From positions 78,864,126 through 78,928,125 of the forward strand of contig OZ005649.1 in assembly GCA_963930645.1 (NCBI GenBank): a stretch of DNA of 64,000 bases, written 5' to 3'. The stretch's first letter is position 1. The number at the start of each line of letters is the position of its first letter. Of the stretch, positions 9,711 through 20,815 are shown in pieces. Source of the stretch: Salticus scenicus (lineage: Eukaryota; Arthropoda; Arachnida; Araneae; Salticidae). The translations under genes were made by a program, and so were the position numbers. A model generated the notes under the pieces. That model worked only from the letters and a program-made list of their open reading frames with translations. It was not told the origin of the DNA and made no database searches.

Positions 9711-10018
9711 AGGGCCTCTGTAGCCCATTCAAAAGAGCATAGAGCTCGTAATTGAAATATTGTGGGTTCGATACTCCAGCCGACCAAAGACCGTCGTGTA
9801 CACTAATGGTGGCTGGTGTAAGTGAAATTCGTCGTGACCACAATGTCCTCCACGTTCCACTCCAAATTATACCTCGGTGAATCACCGAAGTGTTCTGCCA
9901 TCCTATCAGAGGCTAAAAACTTTGATGACATATCTCTGGACCACGCTTGGAGTAATTTTCCATAAAATGATGCTAGTGTCAGTTTTGAACATTGGTGTTC
10001 GTGCAATTTCATGTGTTG
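9711..10018 (+). mobile_element. tRNA-derived SINE (tRNA-Thr-like head)
   Basis: The head (9711-9783) reads like a decayed tRNA gene: GGGCCTCTGTAGCCC start, A-box region TAGCCCATTCAAAAGAGC, an anticodon-position CGT at 9747-9749 (Thr), and B-box GGGTTCGATACTCC with one extra base. A tRNA-unrelated body follows to about 10018, and then a TTTA/TTTTA run. Internal pol III promoter boxes followed by an unrelated body are the signature of SINEs. The head is too mutated to be a working tRNA. Confidence 0.6.
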
Positions 10019-10020
10019 TA

Positions 10021-10051
<31 letters not shown>

Positions 10052-10092
10052 ATTTTATTTATTTATTTATTTATTTTATTTTAATTAATTTA
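10019..10092. repeat. TTTA/TTTTA microsatellite
   Basis: Uninterrupted run of TTTA and TTTTA units directly after the SINE body. Similar runs occur across the window (9305-9383, 38999-39070, 39893-40052). Confidence 0.9.
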
Positions 10093-10620
10093 TTTATTTT
10101 TCATGAGATAATCTTCATAATCCATTTTTAAGCAACATATTTCTTATTCTGTTATGTTATAAATATATTTAAGTAAAATATTACTCTATTGATGTTTTCA
10201 TTCCAGAAACACAAATCATATTTTAAAACTGTATCGATTTCTTTTCTGTCAATAACTCTTGAGATAATTTCTACATAGACTAACAAACTAAGAAATTAAC
10301 TATCTAAATGACTGACCTTCCAAAAATGAAGAAAATTAATAAGATAAAATAAAATAGGATAAAAACAAAGTCTGAAATATTTCATGAAAACTAAAATTTT
10401 CTGTACGTTTAAAGAAAAGTTAGTAACTTAAACTGTAAAGCAGAGTACAAATTAACATTCATTTGAGCAAAATTAAATTAAATGCTATAAAAATTTTTAA
10501 ATCTTTCAGAAAAATTCCACCATTGTTAATTTCAGCAATATGTAACTTAAATATATAAATGTACACAAGTGTACACAAATATGCACAAAATATATTAGAA
10601 TATTGATTTAATTATTGTAA
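10093..10620. other. Unassigned AT-rich flank
   Basis: No gene or repeat recognised. It ends in an A that forms the left target base of the Helitron at 10621. Confidence 0.4.
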
Positions 10621-10799
10621 TCTATATATATAAAAGAGTAAACTCACTGATCACTGATCACTGACTCAACATGGCCGATCCTATGTGAGATAAATTCACA
10701 ATTTTTGGTGAGCAGATTGGTTTTAGAACCCTGACGCTCACTAAGACGGGATTTTTCAAAATACCTCCCCCCTGCTCCCCCCGGGGGGAGCGGAAGGCA

Positions 10800-10880
10800 A
10801 AAATCACCTTTATAAGCCTAACTCGGCTCCAAATTGCTTCCCGGTGAAAAAACTACAGATGGAAAGACTGGACTTGAATA

Positions 10881-10917
<37 letters not shown>

Positions 10918-11500
10918 TTTCTGCGATTTTGGAATTTTGGATATTTAAGGGGGTAAAATGAGATTTTCGGAGGTACATAAAGCAAAAACACCTTTATAAG
11001 CATAACTCGGCTCCATATTACTTCACAGTGAAGAAAATTGCAGATAGGGAGACCAGACTTGAATACAAAAAAAAAAAAAAACATTTTCTGCGATTTTGGA
11101 TTTTTGGATTTTTTAGGAGGGAAAGGGGTAAAAATGATTTTCGAAGGTGTAGTAGGCAAAAATACCTCTATGAGCATAACTCGGCTCCAAATTAATTCAA
11201 GGTGAAGAAATTGAAGATGATGAGACTAGACTTGAATACAAAAAAAACCTTTTCTGCGATTCTGGAATTTTGGATTTTTAAGGGAGGGAGAGAGTAAAGT
11301 GATTTTCGGAGGCGCAGAAGACTAAAACACCTTTATAAGCATAACTCGGCTCCAAATTACTTCACGGTGGAGAAATTGCAGATGGAGAGACTAGAATTGA
11401 GTACAAAAAAATCATTTTCTGCGATTTTGGAATTTTGGATTTTTCAGGGGGGAGAGGGGGGTAATAAAGATTTTCGGAGGCAAATTTAGCAAAGTACGGA
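10800..11500 (+). repeat. Internal H3 tandem array 1, period about 165-180 bp
   Basis: The phrase TTATAAGCATAACTCGGCTCC recurs, with variation, at about 10812, 10993, 11165 and 11333 and in diverged form near 11981. Each unit also has GACTTGAATACAAAAAA and TTTTCTGCGATTTTGGAATTTTGG. Poly-A length varies between units. Confidence 0.85.
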
Positions 11501-12349
11501 TTTTCGAGTAAAATGCTAGCAGTAATATCTCAAAGATATAAAAAAAATCGCCAAGCGTCTTCCTAAAGGTATTTGCAAAAACTCAATTTTGATTTTTTTC
11601 GATTTTCGATTTTTTTGCGGGGGTGGGGGTTACGAAGGGTAAATTTGATCCCCCCCTTTTAATACTAAATTCATTCGTTGAAATTTATAGAAGCTGAGGA
11701 CACAAATTTTAGTTTGGGACTTATTTACGAGTGTCCAACACCCACTGTAACGGGATTTTGTGAATGTCCTCCACTTTACCCCCATGGGGTCGCGTGGTTT
11801 AGGAATAAAAGATTAAAACTACTGATTCACTGATTAAACACAGCCTTGGCGATTCTATGGGAGATAGACTCGAAAATTTTGGTGAGCACGTTGGTTTTAG
11901 GACCCTGACGCCTATTAAGACAAGCTTTTGTGAAATATCCCCCCGTTCCCTCCCTGGACAGCAGAAGGCAAAAAACCCCCTTATAAGCATAATTCGGATC
12001 AAAATTGCTTGACGTTGAAGAAATCGCTGAGAGAGAGACTAGACTTGAGTTCAAAAAAAGGATTTTCTGCGATTTTGGAAGTTTGGATTTCTAGGGCGGA
12101 GGGGGAGGTAGTAAAAACGATTTTCAGAGGCAAATTTAGAAAAATACGGATTTTCTCTACCAATAATAGCACAAAGATACAAAAAATCGACAAGAGTCTT
12201 CTTGAGGATATTTCCAAAAACTCATTTTTGTTTTTTTGCGATTTTCGACTTTGGAGGGGAGTTACGAAGGGACAAATTCGTGCCCCTATTTTTAGAGCTA
12301 AATTCATCCGGGAAAATCTGTAGGAGCTGAGGTCACACATTTTAGTGTG

Positions 12350-13700
12350 TGGCTTACTTATGTGTGCCCAACACATATTGTAACAGGATTTTGCGAAAGT
12401 CCCCCCGTTTCCCCATTATGTGGGGGGGGGGCGTTTTGTATAACTATGTTTCAAATTATCTCAGCAAGATTAATTTGTATATGTGGGTTGTTTATGCCTT
12501 CCCAACACGTACAGTAATGAAATTTTATGAAATTTCATCCATCCTTTTAAGAACGGGGGGAGGCAAAAATACGCCTTTAAGAGCAACTGAGGTCCAAATT
12601 ATCTCATGATAGCGATTTTTTGATATGTCAATTGGTTATGCGTACTCAAGACACATACTACAAAGAGATTATGTAAAATTCCGTCTTATCCTTCCTTGGG
12701 GATTGGGGGTGGGGCAAAAAGCATGTTTTCAAGTGTGCTTCAAATTATTTCAGTAAGATTAATTTTTACATGTGGGTTGTTTATGCATTCTAAACAATCA
12801 TTTTAAAGGGTTCTTATGAAAATTTCCCCTCCCAACTTCAAAGGCGAGGAGGGGGGCAAAAAACGCTTTTAAGAGAATCTCTACTCTAAATTATCTTAGA
12901 ACAGCGATTTTTTGATATGTCGATTGGTTATAAACACACACTACAATGGATTTTGCAAAATTCCACCTTATCCCCCTTTGGGGTGGGGGTTGGGCAAAAT
13001 CACGTTTTCATGCGTAACTCTGCTCCAAACTATCTTAGACGATTTTTAATGTGCGAGCTGGTTATGTATTCCCAACACGCACTATAAGGGAATTTTGGGA
13101 AATTTCCCTTTTCTCCCCTTTAAGGCCGAGGGATGGTGAGGGGAGCAAAAACACATTTTAAAGAGTATCTCTGCTCCAAATTATCTCAGGAAAGCGATAT
13201 TTTGATAGGTTGATTGGTTATGCACACAACACACACACAAACTACAAAGGGATTATTTGAAAATCCGTGCTATCACCCCCATGAGGTTTTGGGGGAATTA
13301 AAAACACGTTTCCACGTGTAACTCTGTTCCAAACTATTTTAGTATGGAAATTTTTTATGTGTAGACTGCTAATGCGTTTTCAACACACACTACAAAGTGA
13401 TTTTGTGAAACTTCACCCTACTTCCCCTTAAGGGTGGGGGGACATGTATTCATGTGTAACTCTGCAGTAAATTATCTTATGAAAAAGTTTTTTGATGTGT
13501 GGGTCAGTTATATGTATCTAACTCATAATATAAGTATATATTTAAAAATCCTCCTCCTTTCCTTTAAGAGCGGGGCGGGGTGTGTGTTAAAATAAACGTT
13601 TTAAAACATAACTCTGCATCAGATATTCTTAGAATCCCGATTTTTTAATATGTGGGTTAGGTATGTATATGCAATATGCACTATAAAGTGATTCTGTGAA
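12350..13700 (+). repeat. Internal H3 tandem array 2, period about 140-150 bp
   Basis: About ten diverged units marked by AACACACACTACAAAG.GATTTTGTGAAA-like text (near 12371, 12506, 12650, 12795, 12935, 13075, 13230, 13381, 13520, 13672), each followed by a C-rich then G-rich tract (CCCC...GGGGTGGGGG) and an AACTCTGCTCCAAATTATCTTA-like block. The G-rich tracts may form G-quadruplexes. Confidence 0.8.
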
Positions 13701-13771
13701 GTGTGGAGAATGGGAAATCTGGTATCGAATGTATCGAGAACTTTAACTTAGATTTTGACAGATTTTAATGA

Positions 13772-13806
<35 letters not shown>

Positions 13807-13867
13807 ATATGACATCTTGAGACTTCATTTTAATATAACGACCAGCGAAGCGGACAAATCCTGCTAG

Positions 13868-14220
13868 TTAAAAATAAAAGTAGAGAATGTCTTTTTCTTT
13901 TATTTATTTACTTGGTGTAAGATGATTCATGTGTTTCCTTATACCTAACATAAAAGAGACAAAAGTACCACATATACATATATATATATACATAGAAAAA
14001 AAATGTATTAATATTTTGTTTTCCTTTATTATAAAATCCAGGCAAACTACGAATAAGTACACCGGAAAACAAATCTTAACAAACTTTTTGCTTCTCTTTA
14101 TACGATGAGTGTTTTTTCTAGATTTCATTGTGCTAAAAAAAAAATAATAATAAAAAAAAAATGTTTGTAAGAAGTGTTTACCGCCCTCTAATATCAAAAG
14201 CATTTTGTTTATAATTACTT
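13868..14220. other. Unassigned AT-rich interval
   Basis: Contains a short TA run near 13975-13990. No gene supported. Confidence 0.4.
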
Positions 14221-14660
14221 TCTCTTGCCCATAAGGTACAGAAACTATTGATTTTGGGTCAAAATTTCGAATGCGAGATTTTGTTATATTTACAAGTTTT
14301 GAGGTTGCCTGAATACGAAAATCATGTTTTTAGCAAATGGTCTGTGTGTATGTCTGTGTGTGTGTGTGTGTGCCTGTGTGTGTGTCTGTCTGTTATCAGC
14401 ATATCGCAAAAACAAATTATGGCAGAAAGTTCAAACTTAGTATTCTAAATGTGTATCATATAGGGATGCTACAGTAAGCTTTTCGTTAAGATCAAACAAA
14501 TGGTTCGTGTACAGGGACAATCAAGGGAATTCTAATACATTGCGTCTATGGGGGAAATTGCAGGTAAGTAGAGTTTCACGTCTATAGACTGCACTAAACC
14601 AAATGAAACGAATATATATTTTTTGTAATAGAGATAGTTAACTGGAAAAAAAATTTGTGT
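14221..14660 (+). repeat. Dispersed repeat X, locus 1
   Basis: Homologous over about 400 bp to 50205-50590: both begin near TTACCCATAAGGTA/GTTACCCATAAAGTA, continue with TTTTGAGGT..CCTGAAT and ATCATGTTTTTAG, hold a GTCT/GTGT microsatellite, and carry the GTGTACAGGGACA core followed by CATT.CGTCTAT.GGGGAAATT. Only one core is present here. Confidence 0.75.
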
Positions 14661-14720
14661 ATGTAGGAGCCTCCGAATGGTTGAACCATCGATCTGCGAT
14701 AATTTAAAACAAAGTTATCG

Positions 14721-14752
<32 letters not shown>

Positions 14753-14990
14753 TTTAACGTATTATTTTTTTAAATATTGAGAATAAAATGGACTTTTTTT
14801 TGGATATTTGGTGTTATACTACTTCCCTAATATAGAAATCGTCAGCATTATCATAAAAAATATTTTTTTAAATAATAATTTTAATAAATTATTTTTAAAA
14901 AACAGAATTATTTTTTAATAACCGAATTAAATTGTATATAAATGTAGGTGCATTAATGAAACGGGGGATAGAGGAGGGCAGTAGCCCCCC

Positions 14991-15165
14991 TCACACAGAA
15001 CTAGTTATCATATAAAGCTCTTCAGAAGACTAATGTGAATTGTTTAACACATGTTTACATAACAGTGTTCGTTATGTTACCTTTAAATCTGCAACCTGTA
15101 TTTATTGTATCAAATTTCAGGGTAAGAGAAAGTCGTGTGAGTGACACACCAGATTATTTTTGGAT
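14991..15165 (+). repeat. Dispersed repeat E, copy 1
   Basis: Aligns with 38409-38580: shared blocks include AACTA.TTATC.TATAAA, GAAGACTAAT.TGAATTGTTTA and the terminal GTCGTGTGAGTGACACACC, which is a short hairpin. It is preceded by a GC-rich hairpin (about 14972-14990). Origin unknown. Confidence 0.75.
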
Positions 15166-16047
15166 TAGAAAGGTTGTCCGGAAACAGTTATAATCATATT
15201 ATATTTTTCTTTTTAATGCTCTTCATTCACGTACACATTTTCTTCTCTTATTACAACAATAAAACATATAAATATAGTATAAATAGAGATTATTTTGATA
15301 AACTGTGTGCATTTGACGTTGAGCAAACTACGATAGGAGTCGAATAATATTTTACTAATATTTAAGACAACAGTAGTTGAATCTTGAATTTTGGCACATG
15401 GATTATCCTTATTTCTTTCTGTTTAATCTTTTGGCGCAAATTTTGTTTCTGCTGAGTGTTTGGTGAAAAAACATTAATTAAAAATTGATATGTTTTTACG
15501 ATACTACCAAAAATTTCAGTAGATTTCTAAAATTTGTACAGCCGAATTGTTACAGAATTTACTGAAATACAAATGGTTTATTAATGCTATACACTTTCTC
15601 CACTATTTGTCTTGTATTTTCTCACTGTTATTTGTGTTTTATTCAATTATTTGAAATTGTTCGTTTTTCTTTTTCATTCTAATTTATATGGATTTTAATT
15701 ACATTTTTTCGTAATATTTTCTGTATTCTAAAGGGAGGCTACTGCAAGCCCCCTTGCTACAGCTAAGAGGGATAGTAGGCGAGGCATAGATAAGTCCTAA
15801 TGACAGATTTAGGCTCCATGCTTTCACTTCTCACTTCGCACGTTCCATTTTTTCCCCATCTATTTTTCTTACATTTCGTGTATATTTTCTATTATTTTGA
15901 ATGTTATACCATTGTATTCAATAACATCCTTTAATATATTTATTTTCTATTTTTAACATAAAGGAAGTTAGACGCTTGTAATAATTTTATTCAACATAAA
16001 TAATAACAAAACTAAAGAATCCACTTTCAATAAATATAATGCATATC

Positions 16048-16091
<44 letters not shown>

Positions 16092-16229
16092 CATTTGCTC
16101 TAATTTTTCGGAAGGTGCATTTCTAATATATATATATATATATGTATATATATATTAAGAACATTAAGTGGCAATATTCTAAAAATTATTTACAGTTAAC
16201 TGAATTGGAATTTACTATTCGAAAACAGT
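15166..16229. other. AT-rich interval with TA microsatellites
   Basis: TA runs at about 16051-16088 and 16128-16154. A GC-richer patch at 15733-15810 contains the imperfect hairpin GGGAGGCTACTGCAAGCCCCC. No gene recognised. The last bases (CAGT, 16226-16229) form the target duplication of the LTR element. Confidence 0.4.
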
Positions 16230-16859
16230 TGTGATATAGTCAGTAGAAAGTGCCGATGACATTATCACCGTTGTTATACGTCAAAAATATTATTCTAGTA
16301 AAACTAAAAAACACAAACTCTTTTGTGTTAAACTTAACGAAACTTTAATAAAACTACTTTTAACATCCTGCTTTACAGGTAAGAGAAATACAACATGCAT
16401 CACAAAAATCTGTGGACTCTAGCATGTCAAACATTTACAAAAAAAAAAAACATTTTGGAGAACGACTTATCTTCGCAGTCATCATCCAAGTCTCCAGATT
16501 TATTATCTCCTAATTTTCAGTTCTTACTAAAATCTTGATGAACTCAAAAAGGGGGGGAACCATTTTCCCACACGACAACCACCAATCAGACAGTCTTTGG
16601 TCATGAGGAGTATCGAGGTTTACACCCAGGTCAACAGTTCATTGGGGTTTCAAGTGGCGTCAGAAAGGCGGGGTACCACCCTCGCTTGGGGTGCGCAGGC
16701 GGCAACATCAAAATCATCCGTGAAATCGCGGGAACTTTGACACTAGGAAGATGAAAAGCCGCCTGACATGTCCGGTTTTCTCGAGTCTGCAGACAATCTG
16801 GCACCATGGACCTCACGCAGGCAGTCGAGTACAATGCACACAACCTTGACTATGTCACA
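16230..16859 (-). repeat. 3' LTR
   Basis: 630 bp on the minus strand, beginning TGTGACATAGTC and ending GACTATATCACA. It differs from the 5' LTR by a few substitutions and small indels in the A tract and near 16510-16530. Confidence 0.92.
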
Positions 16860-16873
16860 GCTCCTCTCCCCAT
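16860..16873 (-). promoter_or_regulatory. Polypurine tract for plus-strand priming
   Basis: On the minus strand ATGGGGAGAGGAGC lies directly before the TGTGACATAG start of the 3' LTR. A purine run in this exact place is the standard primer site for plus-strand DNA synthesis in LTR retroelements. Confidence 0.75.
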
Positions 16874-18162
16874 AAAAAGATTTTGCACGACTATGGAGAG
16901 CAAAATCCAGCTCTTGACACTAATATCATAACACACGTTGGTGACCCAAAGTAGTAGGTGACACGTAGGACCAATAGCACTCCAGTAGGCGACCAATAGC
17001 ACTCCAGTAGGCGACCACCATTTTTCAATTAAGCACCAGAGAGGTCTTTCCCCAGATAAAATTAAAACACATTTCCAATTTTACCCCTTAAAAGTGAGTT
17101 AACTTTAAATAAAATGAATAATAGTAATAAAAAAAAAACAATTGAAAACAATCCACTCAGTTGGAGTTTCCTATCATCCGAATCATGCTTAATTCACTTA
17201 ATAAACACAAAAGAAATTCAAAATTTCTTTACGTAACATTGTTAATTCCACCGTAAAATTGAAATGCTAAATTAATAATAAATAAAAATTGTATTTCTGA
17301 AAGAATTCAAATAAATTTTTTCACCTTTTCCCCTTTTTTTTTTCTTTTTTTTCAAAAAGACCACACAAAAATTTTAAAAGATTAAATAAATCATAGTCCA
17401 CAAAAAATAAATTATAAATAAACCACTCAAATTCAAAAAAAAAAAAATAAATAAATAAATAAATTTTAAAAGTAAAATGCTAAATATTACTACGTTTAAA
17501 AATTAAAATTTCATACATTCCTACACAATGCTACATACAAAAAAATTAATAGAGATGACATTCAGTTAATCAGTTAGGCAATTATCTACAAGAGAAGAAA
17601 AAAAATATGCAACCACACAGTAAGGATAAATAAAATACCCAAATAAAAATAAGTAAAAGAAAGAAATCTCAATAAATTTTAAAAGGAAAATTATGCAATG
17701 GGAAAAAGCAAACCTACAATATGCATCATCTTAGCTAACATGGCTCACTCAATATCCGTAACTAACAATGACATGTTAACAATTAAAAAACCAAATTATT
17801 TTTTCTTTACAGATTTTCCCTAAACAATTCCTCACACAGATTTCCTTTCTTTTCACACATAACCATTTTATTAAGTTGCAGCTAACACTTCTCTACATAA
17901 TACCTTCTAACTAAAAGCACATTTTAGCCAAAATTTATATATATGAAAATTTAAAAAAAAAAAATTAAAAACATAGAAACGATTAATTTAATTTTTGCAT
18001 AATATTCCAAACACTTCTACACAGAAAATTGCATAAAATAAAAATAATACCAAAAAAAAAAAAAAAAAATTACACTCTTAACAATTCTGAGAGAGGAAAA
18101 AAAAAAAAATAAATAAACAAAACTTGTAAGAAACTTCCCTCCTTCCCAGTAGCAAACACCTG
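16874..18162 (-). other. Non-coding internal region where pol would be expected
   Basis: AT-rich, with A runs near 17430-17460 and 18050-18070 and a 22-bp direct repeat (AATAGCACTCCAGTAGGCGA, twice at about 16973-17016). No RT, RNase H or integrase motif was found in any frame. About 1.3 kb is far too short for pol. Confidence 0.6.
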
Positions 18163-20028
18163 TTATTCAGTTTCGCGTTCGTCCGCTGCATTGTTCAGTT
18201 TGTCTCTCGGATAATCTTTTGCTACACGTCTAACGGGTAAAGGATTTGAGAGTCGGGTCACTTGGCCTAAGCGCTTATCTTTCCCAAAATGATCGGTCCT
18301 TTTAAATTTTGCTTTCGGCTCCTGAAAACCCTTTAAATGTGCCTTCACTTTGTCACAATTTCGACGCAAATGCTCTGGTGAATGACATGTGAAACATACT
18401 TTCCGGACTTTCATTCTCCAATTTCCAAAACGTGGTGCTGGGTTTTTCCAAAAGTTTGAACTGGATTCATTTTTCTTTTTTTCTTTCGCGTTAGAAAATC
18501 GGGATTGTATGGGCGAACGAGAGTTGTTTTTATGGAGAGTTTGTACATGAGACTCATTTTGAAGTTTTTCTTTACTAGTGATTTTCGCACTCTTAACTAA
18601 TGAGCGTCTTCTTTGCGCTTCAATCAACCTAGCGGTTTTATTCCCCATTAAATAATATTCCCGAATCAAATCGATTGGTTTCACGGCTGCTTTAGTCACA
18701 ATAATACCAAAGTCTCCCTCAATCGTAATACTAGCCACAGGTAAGGAAATACATTCGGAATCTAATGGCTGCCGTATTTTCACCGTCTCTCCCAACCAAT
18801 CTTGATCATTAACCCATGAACGGTCACAGATATCTATCTCCGAACCTGAGTCTAATAAATAATTACGATAAACCTCGTTTATAACAGCATTTTTAACATA
18901 TGGCCTGAAAGATGGACTCAAATAATGCGCTGTAATTACATGATTTACAATTGCCTCCGATTTATCGTTCAAAGGATACCGCGGTCTTATATGCCCAGTT
19001 TCACCACATTGATTACAAACTATTTTTCTTGGTTTTTCAAAATTTACCTCACTCCGCTCTTTTTCCCCTTGTTTATCATTTTTTCCTTTCGCGTCATAAC
19101 TATTTTTAGAATACCCGAAATTTGTTTTTTCTTTCTTGAAGGAATTTTTTCGCTCGAATTTTTTAAGATCGCATCTGACGGCCTCAAATTTATCACATTT
19201 TTCGGCGAGATTCGTTGCATTATTTATCTCTTCCCAATTATCTAAATAATGTTCTCGGATTTCAAACGGAATCCATTTTTTAATTTGCTCAGTGAGTATC
19301 AATTCTTTTAGAGATTCAAAGTCTTTAACGTCTACGGCTTCCAGCCAATTGTCTAAATAACCTTTTAATTCGTACACCAAATCTACCCATAAAGCTGCTG
19401 GTTTTTTATTATGTTCTTCGAATTTATTTTTAAACGCCAACGCGCTCAACTTGAAACGCTTAAATAATAGTTTTTTGATATGTTGGTAATTTTCAAATTT
19501 ATCAGCAGGCTCCTTTACAATTAACTCCGCTATATCCATCTTTAATAACGGGATTAATTGGGATACCCAACAATCTTCTTCGACTTTTTCTTTTACCGCT
19601 TGGCGCTGAAAAATCATAAGAACTAAAGAAATGTCAATTTGCTTTGGGTAAAATTTAGGCACCAATTCTCTTAATTGAACCCGTTTTCTACCCGGTTCTT
19701 CTGATGTTACCGTTGACGCTGTGCTATTGACTTCTGCCTCATTTTGAAGCCTTAATTTTTCTAGCTCAAAATGCCTAATGTTGTCTCTTTCCTTCCTTTC
19801 TAACTCTTTCTCTCTTTCCTTCCTTTCTAACTCTTTCTCTCTTTCCTTCCTTTCTAACTCTTTCAAAATTCTCACTAAGTAATCCTTTGCTTCTTCCTCA
19901 TCGTAATCAGAAGCGTTTAAAATTGCCTGAATAATATCTTTATTTCTCGCATCCTCCGATACGTCAGTCTCAAATTCAGTTGCTAATAATAGCAAAGTAC
20001 TTTTATTCAATTTTCTTAAATAAGCCAT
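18163..20028 (-). CDS. Gag polyprotein with SCAN-like capsid, zinc knuckles and DSG retropepsin-like domain
   Basis: A 621-residue ORF from Met MAYLRKLNKS (20028); an upstream Met at 20061 only adds residues from a homopolymer tract. In order (this numbering is from the upstream Met): SAP-like helix pair 13-60; coiled coil 64-108 with three ELERKERE repeats of 9 residues; SCAN-like gag core about 140-300; zinc knuckle CNQCGETGHIRPRY at 349-362, whose last Cys is Tyr; protease motif YLLDSGSEID at 401-410; and a second, intact knuckle CFTCHSPEHLRRNC at 556-569. Gag packages element RNA and the protease matures it. The ORF ends without RT. A knuckle after the protease is unusual. The frame is open, so it could still make protein. 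Confidence 0.85.
   Translation of the reverse strand: MAYLRKLNKSTLLLLATEFETDVSEDARNKDIIQAILNASDYDEEEAKDYLVRILKELERKEREKELERKEREKELERKERDNIRHFELEKLRLQNEAEVNSTASTVTSEEPGRKRVQLRELVPKFYPKQIDISLVLMIFQRQAVKEKVEEDCWVSQLIPLLKMDIAELIVKEPADKFENYQHIKKLLFKRFKLSALAFKNKFEEHNKKPAALWVDLVYELKGYLDNWLEAVDVKDFESLKELILTEQIKKWIPFEIREHYLDNWEEINNATNLAEKCDKFEAVRCDLKKFERKNSFKKEKTNFGYSKNSYDAKGKNDKQGEKERSEVNFEKPRKIVCNQCGETGHIRPRYPLNDKSEAIVNHVITAHYLSPSFRPYVKNAVINEVYRNYLLDSGSEIDICDRSWVNDQDWLGETVKIRQPLDSECISLPVASITIEGDFGIIVTKAAVKPIDLIREYYLMGNKTARLIEAQRRRSLVKSAKITSKEKLQNESHVQTLHKNNSRSPIQSRFSNAKEKKKNESSSNFWKNPAPRFGNWRMKVRKVCFTCHSPEHLRRNCDKVKAHLKGFQEPKAKFKRTDHFGKDKRLGQVTRLSNPLPVRRVAKDYPRDKLNNAADERETE
19795..19870 (-). repeat. 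27-bp minisatellite encoding the ELERKEREK repeats
   Basis: Three near-identical 27-bp units inside the gag ORF encode nine-residue repeats in the predicted coiled coil. The period keeps the frame, so copy number could change without breaking the ORF. Confidence 0.85.
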
Positions 20029-20815
20029 TAAAAAAAAAAAAAAAAAAAAAAAAACAAGCACTCGAGAGAGAGAAAAAAAGAAAATAATAATAATAATAAT
20101 AAAGAAAAAAGAAAAAAGAGAAAGCGAAAAAAAAATAATTGATATTAAATATTTTTTTTTTTTTTCACAAGAATAATAAAAAATACATAAACAAATTAAT
20201 GACTACAATAAAACACTTCACTGTTACTGAACGTCAGTTCCTATCACAACCACAACTGAGTGAATTTTGAAATTCAATTGACAAAACGAAGTAAAAACAA
20301 TTAAATACCCCAAAATAAAATATGACATTAAAAGCAACCAGATTTTAAATGCCTTTTATTTTGCACAGAAAAAAAAATTATTAATTAACTTTTTTTTTTT
20401 TCTCACTTAACTTGGATTAATATTGAGTTAAGCAATTTCAAAATTTCAAAACAAATAGAAACAAAAATCCCATTTACTTTTGATTCCTAAGACTTTCGTT
20501 AAAGATTTTTCTACTTTTAACTACAAAAGAAAACACAGAACCATTGAAAATCTAAAAGAAAAAATCTTTCCTATGACCATTTAACACCTGTAAGAATGTT
20601 ACCCCAAATATAGCTAATCCCCTACAACCAAGACCTCCCTGATACTTAAAAAGAAAAACGAAAAGGGACTCACCACTCGTAGTTGCGAGACATCTGCTAT
20701 TGGGCTGGTAATCGTCTTGTTACTTCTTGGAATCTCTGATCATCAAAGGCTTGGGCCGTGTCTAATTCACTCTAGACACTCATCCTGATCGCTGCCACCA
20801 CTTTAAATTCTCAGC
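20029..20815 (-). other. 5' leader of the LTR element
   Basis: AT-rich leader between the 5' LTR and gag. A candidate primer-binding site, GTGGTGGCAGCGATCAGGA, lies at 20783-20801 about 14 bases inside the LTR; the matching tRNA could not be identified by eye. Long T tracts on the minus strand lie just before the gag Met. Confidence 0.5.

Larger units (their letters stand above)
10621..13867 (+). mobile_element. Helitron, family H3, non-autonomous
   Basis: The 5' end is TCTATATATATAAAAGAG, preceded by A. The 3' end is GACCAGCGAAGCGGAC...CTGCTAG, followed by T. TC start, CTAG end, insertion between A and T, and a GC-rich subterminal hairpin (AGC-GGA pairing with TCC-GCT, one bulge) are the diagnostic Helitron features. 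The interior contains two kinds of satellite-like tandem arrays and no Rep/helicase ORF, so it depends on another Helitron. Its 3' end closely resembles that of family H2 at 51086-64000. Confidence 0.9.

Noticed and set aside
10914..12376. Several 60-125-residue frames inside Helitron H3
   Set aside because: They follow the tandem repeat units, overlap on both strands and lack domains.
16631..16843. A 70-residue minus frame also found at 21212-21424
   Set aside because: It lies inside both LTRs and is duplicated with them; no domain.
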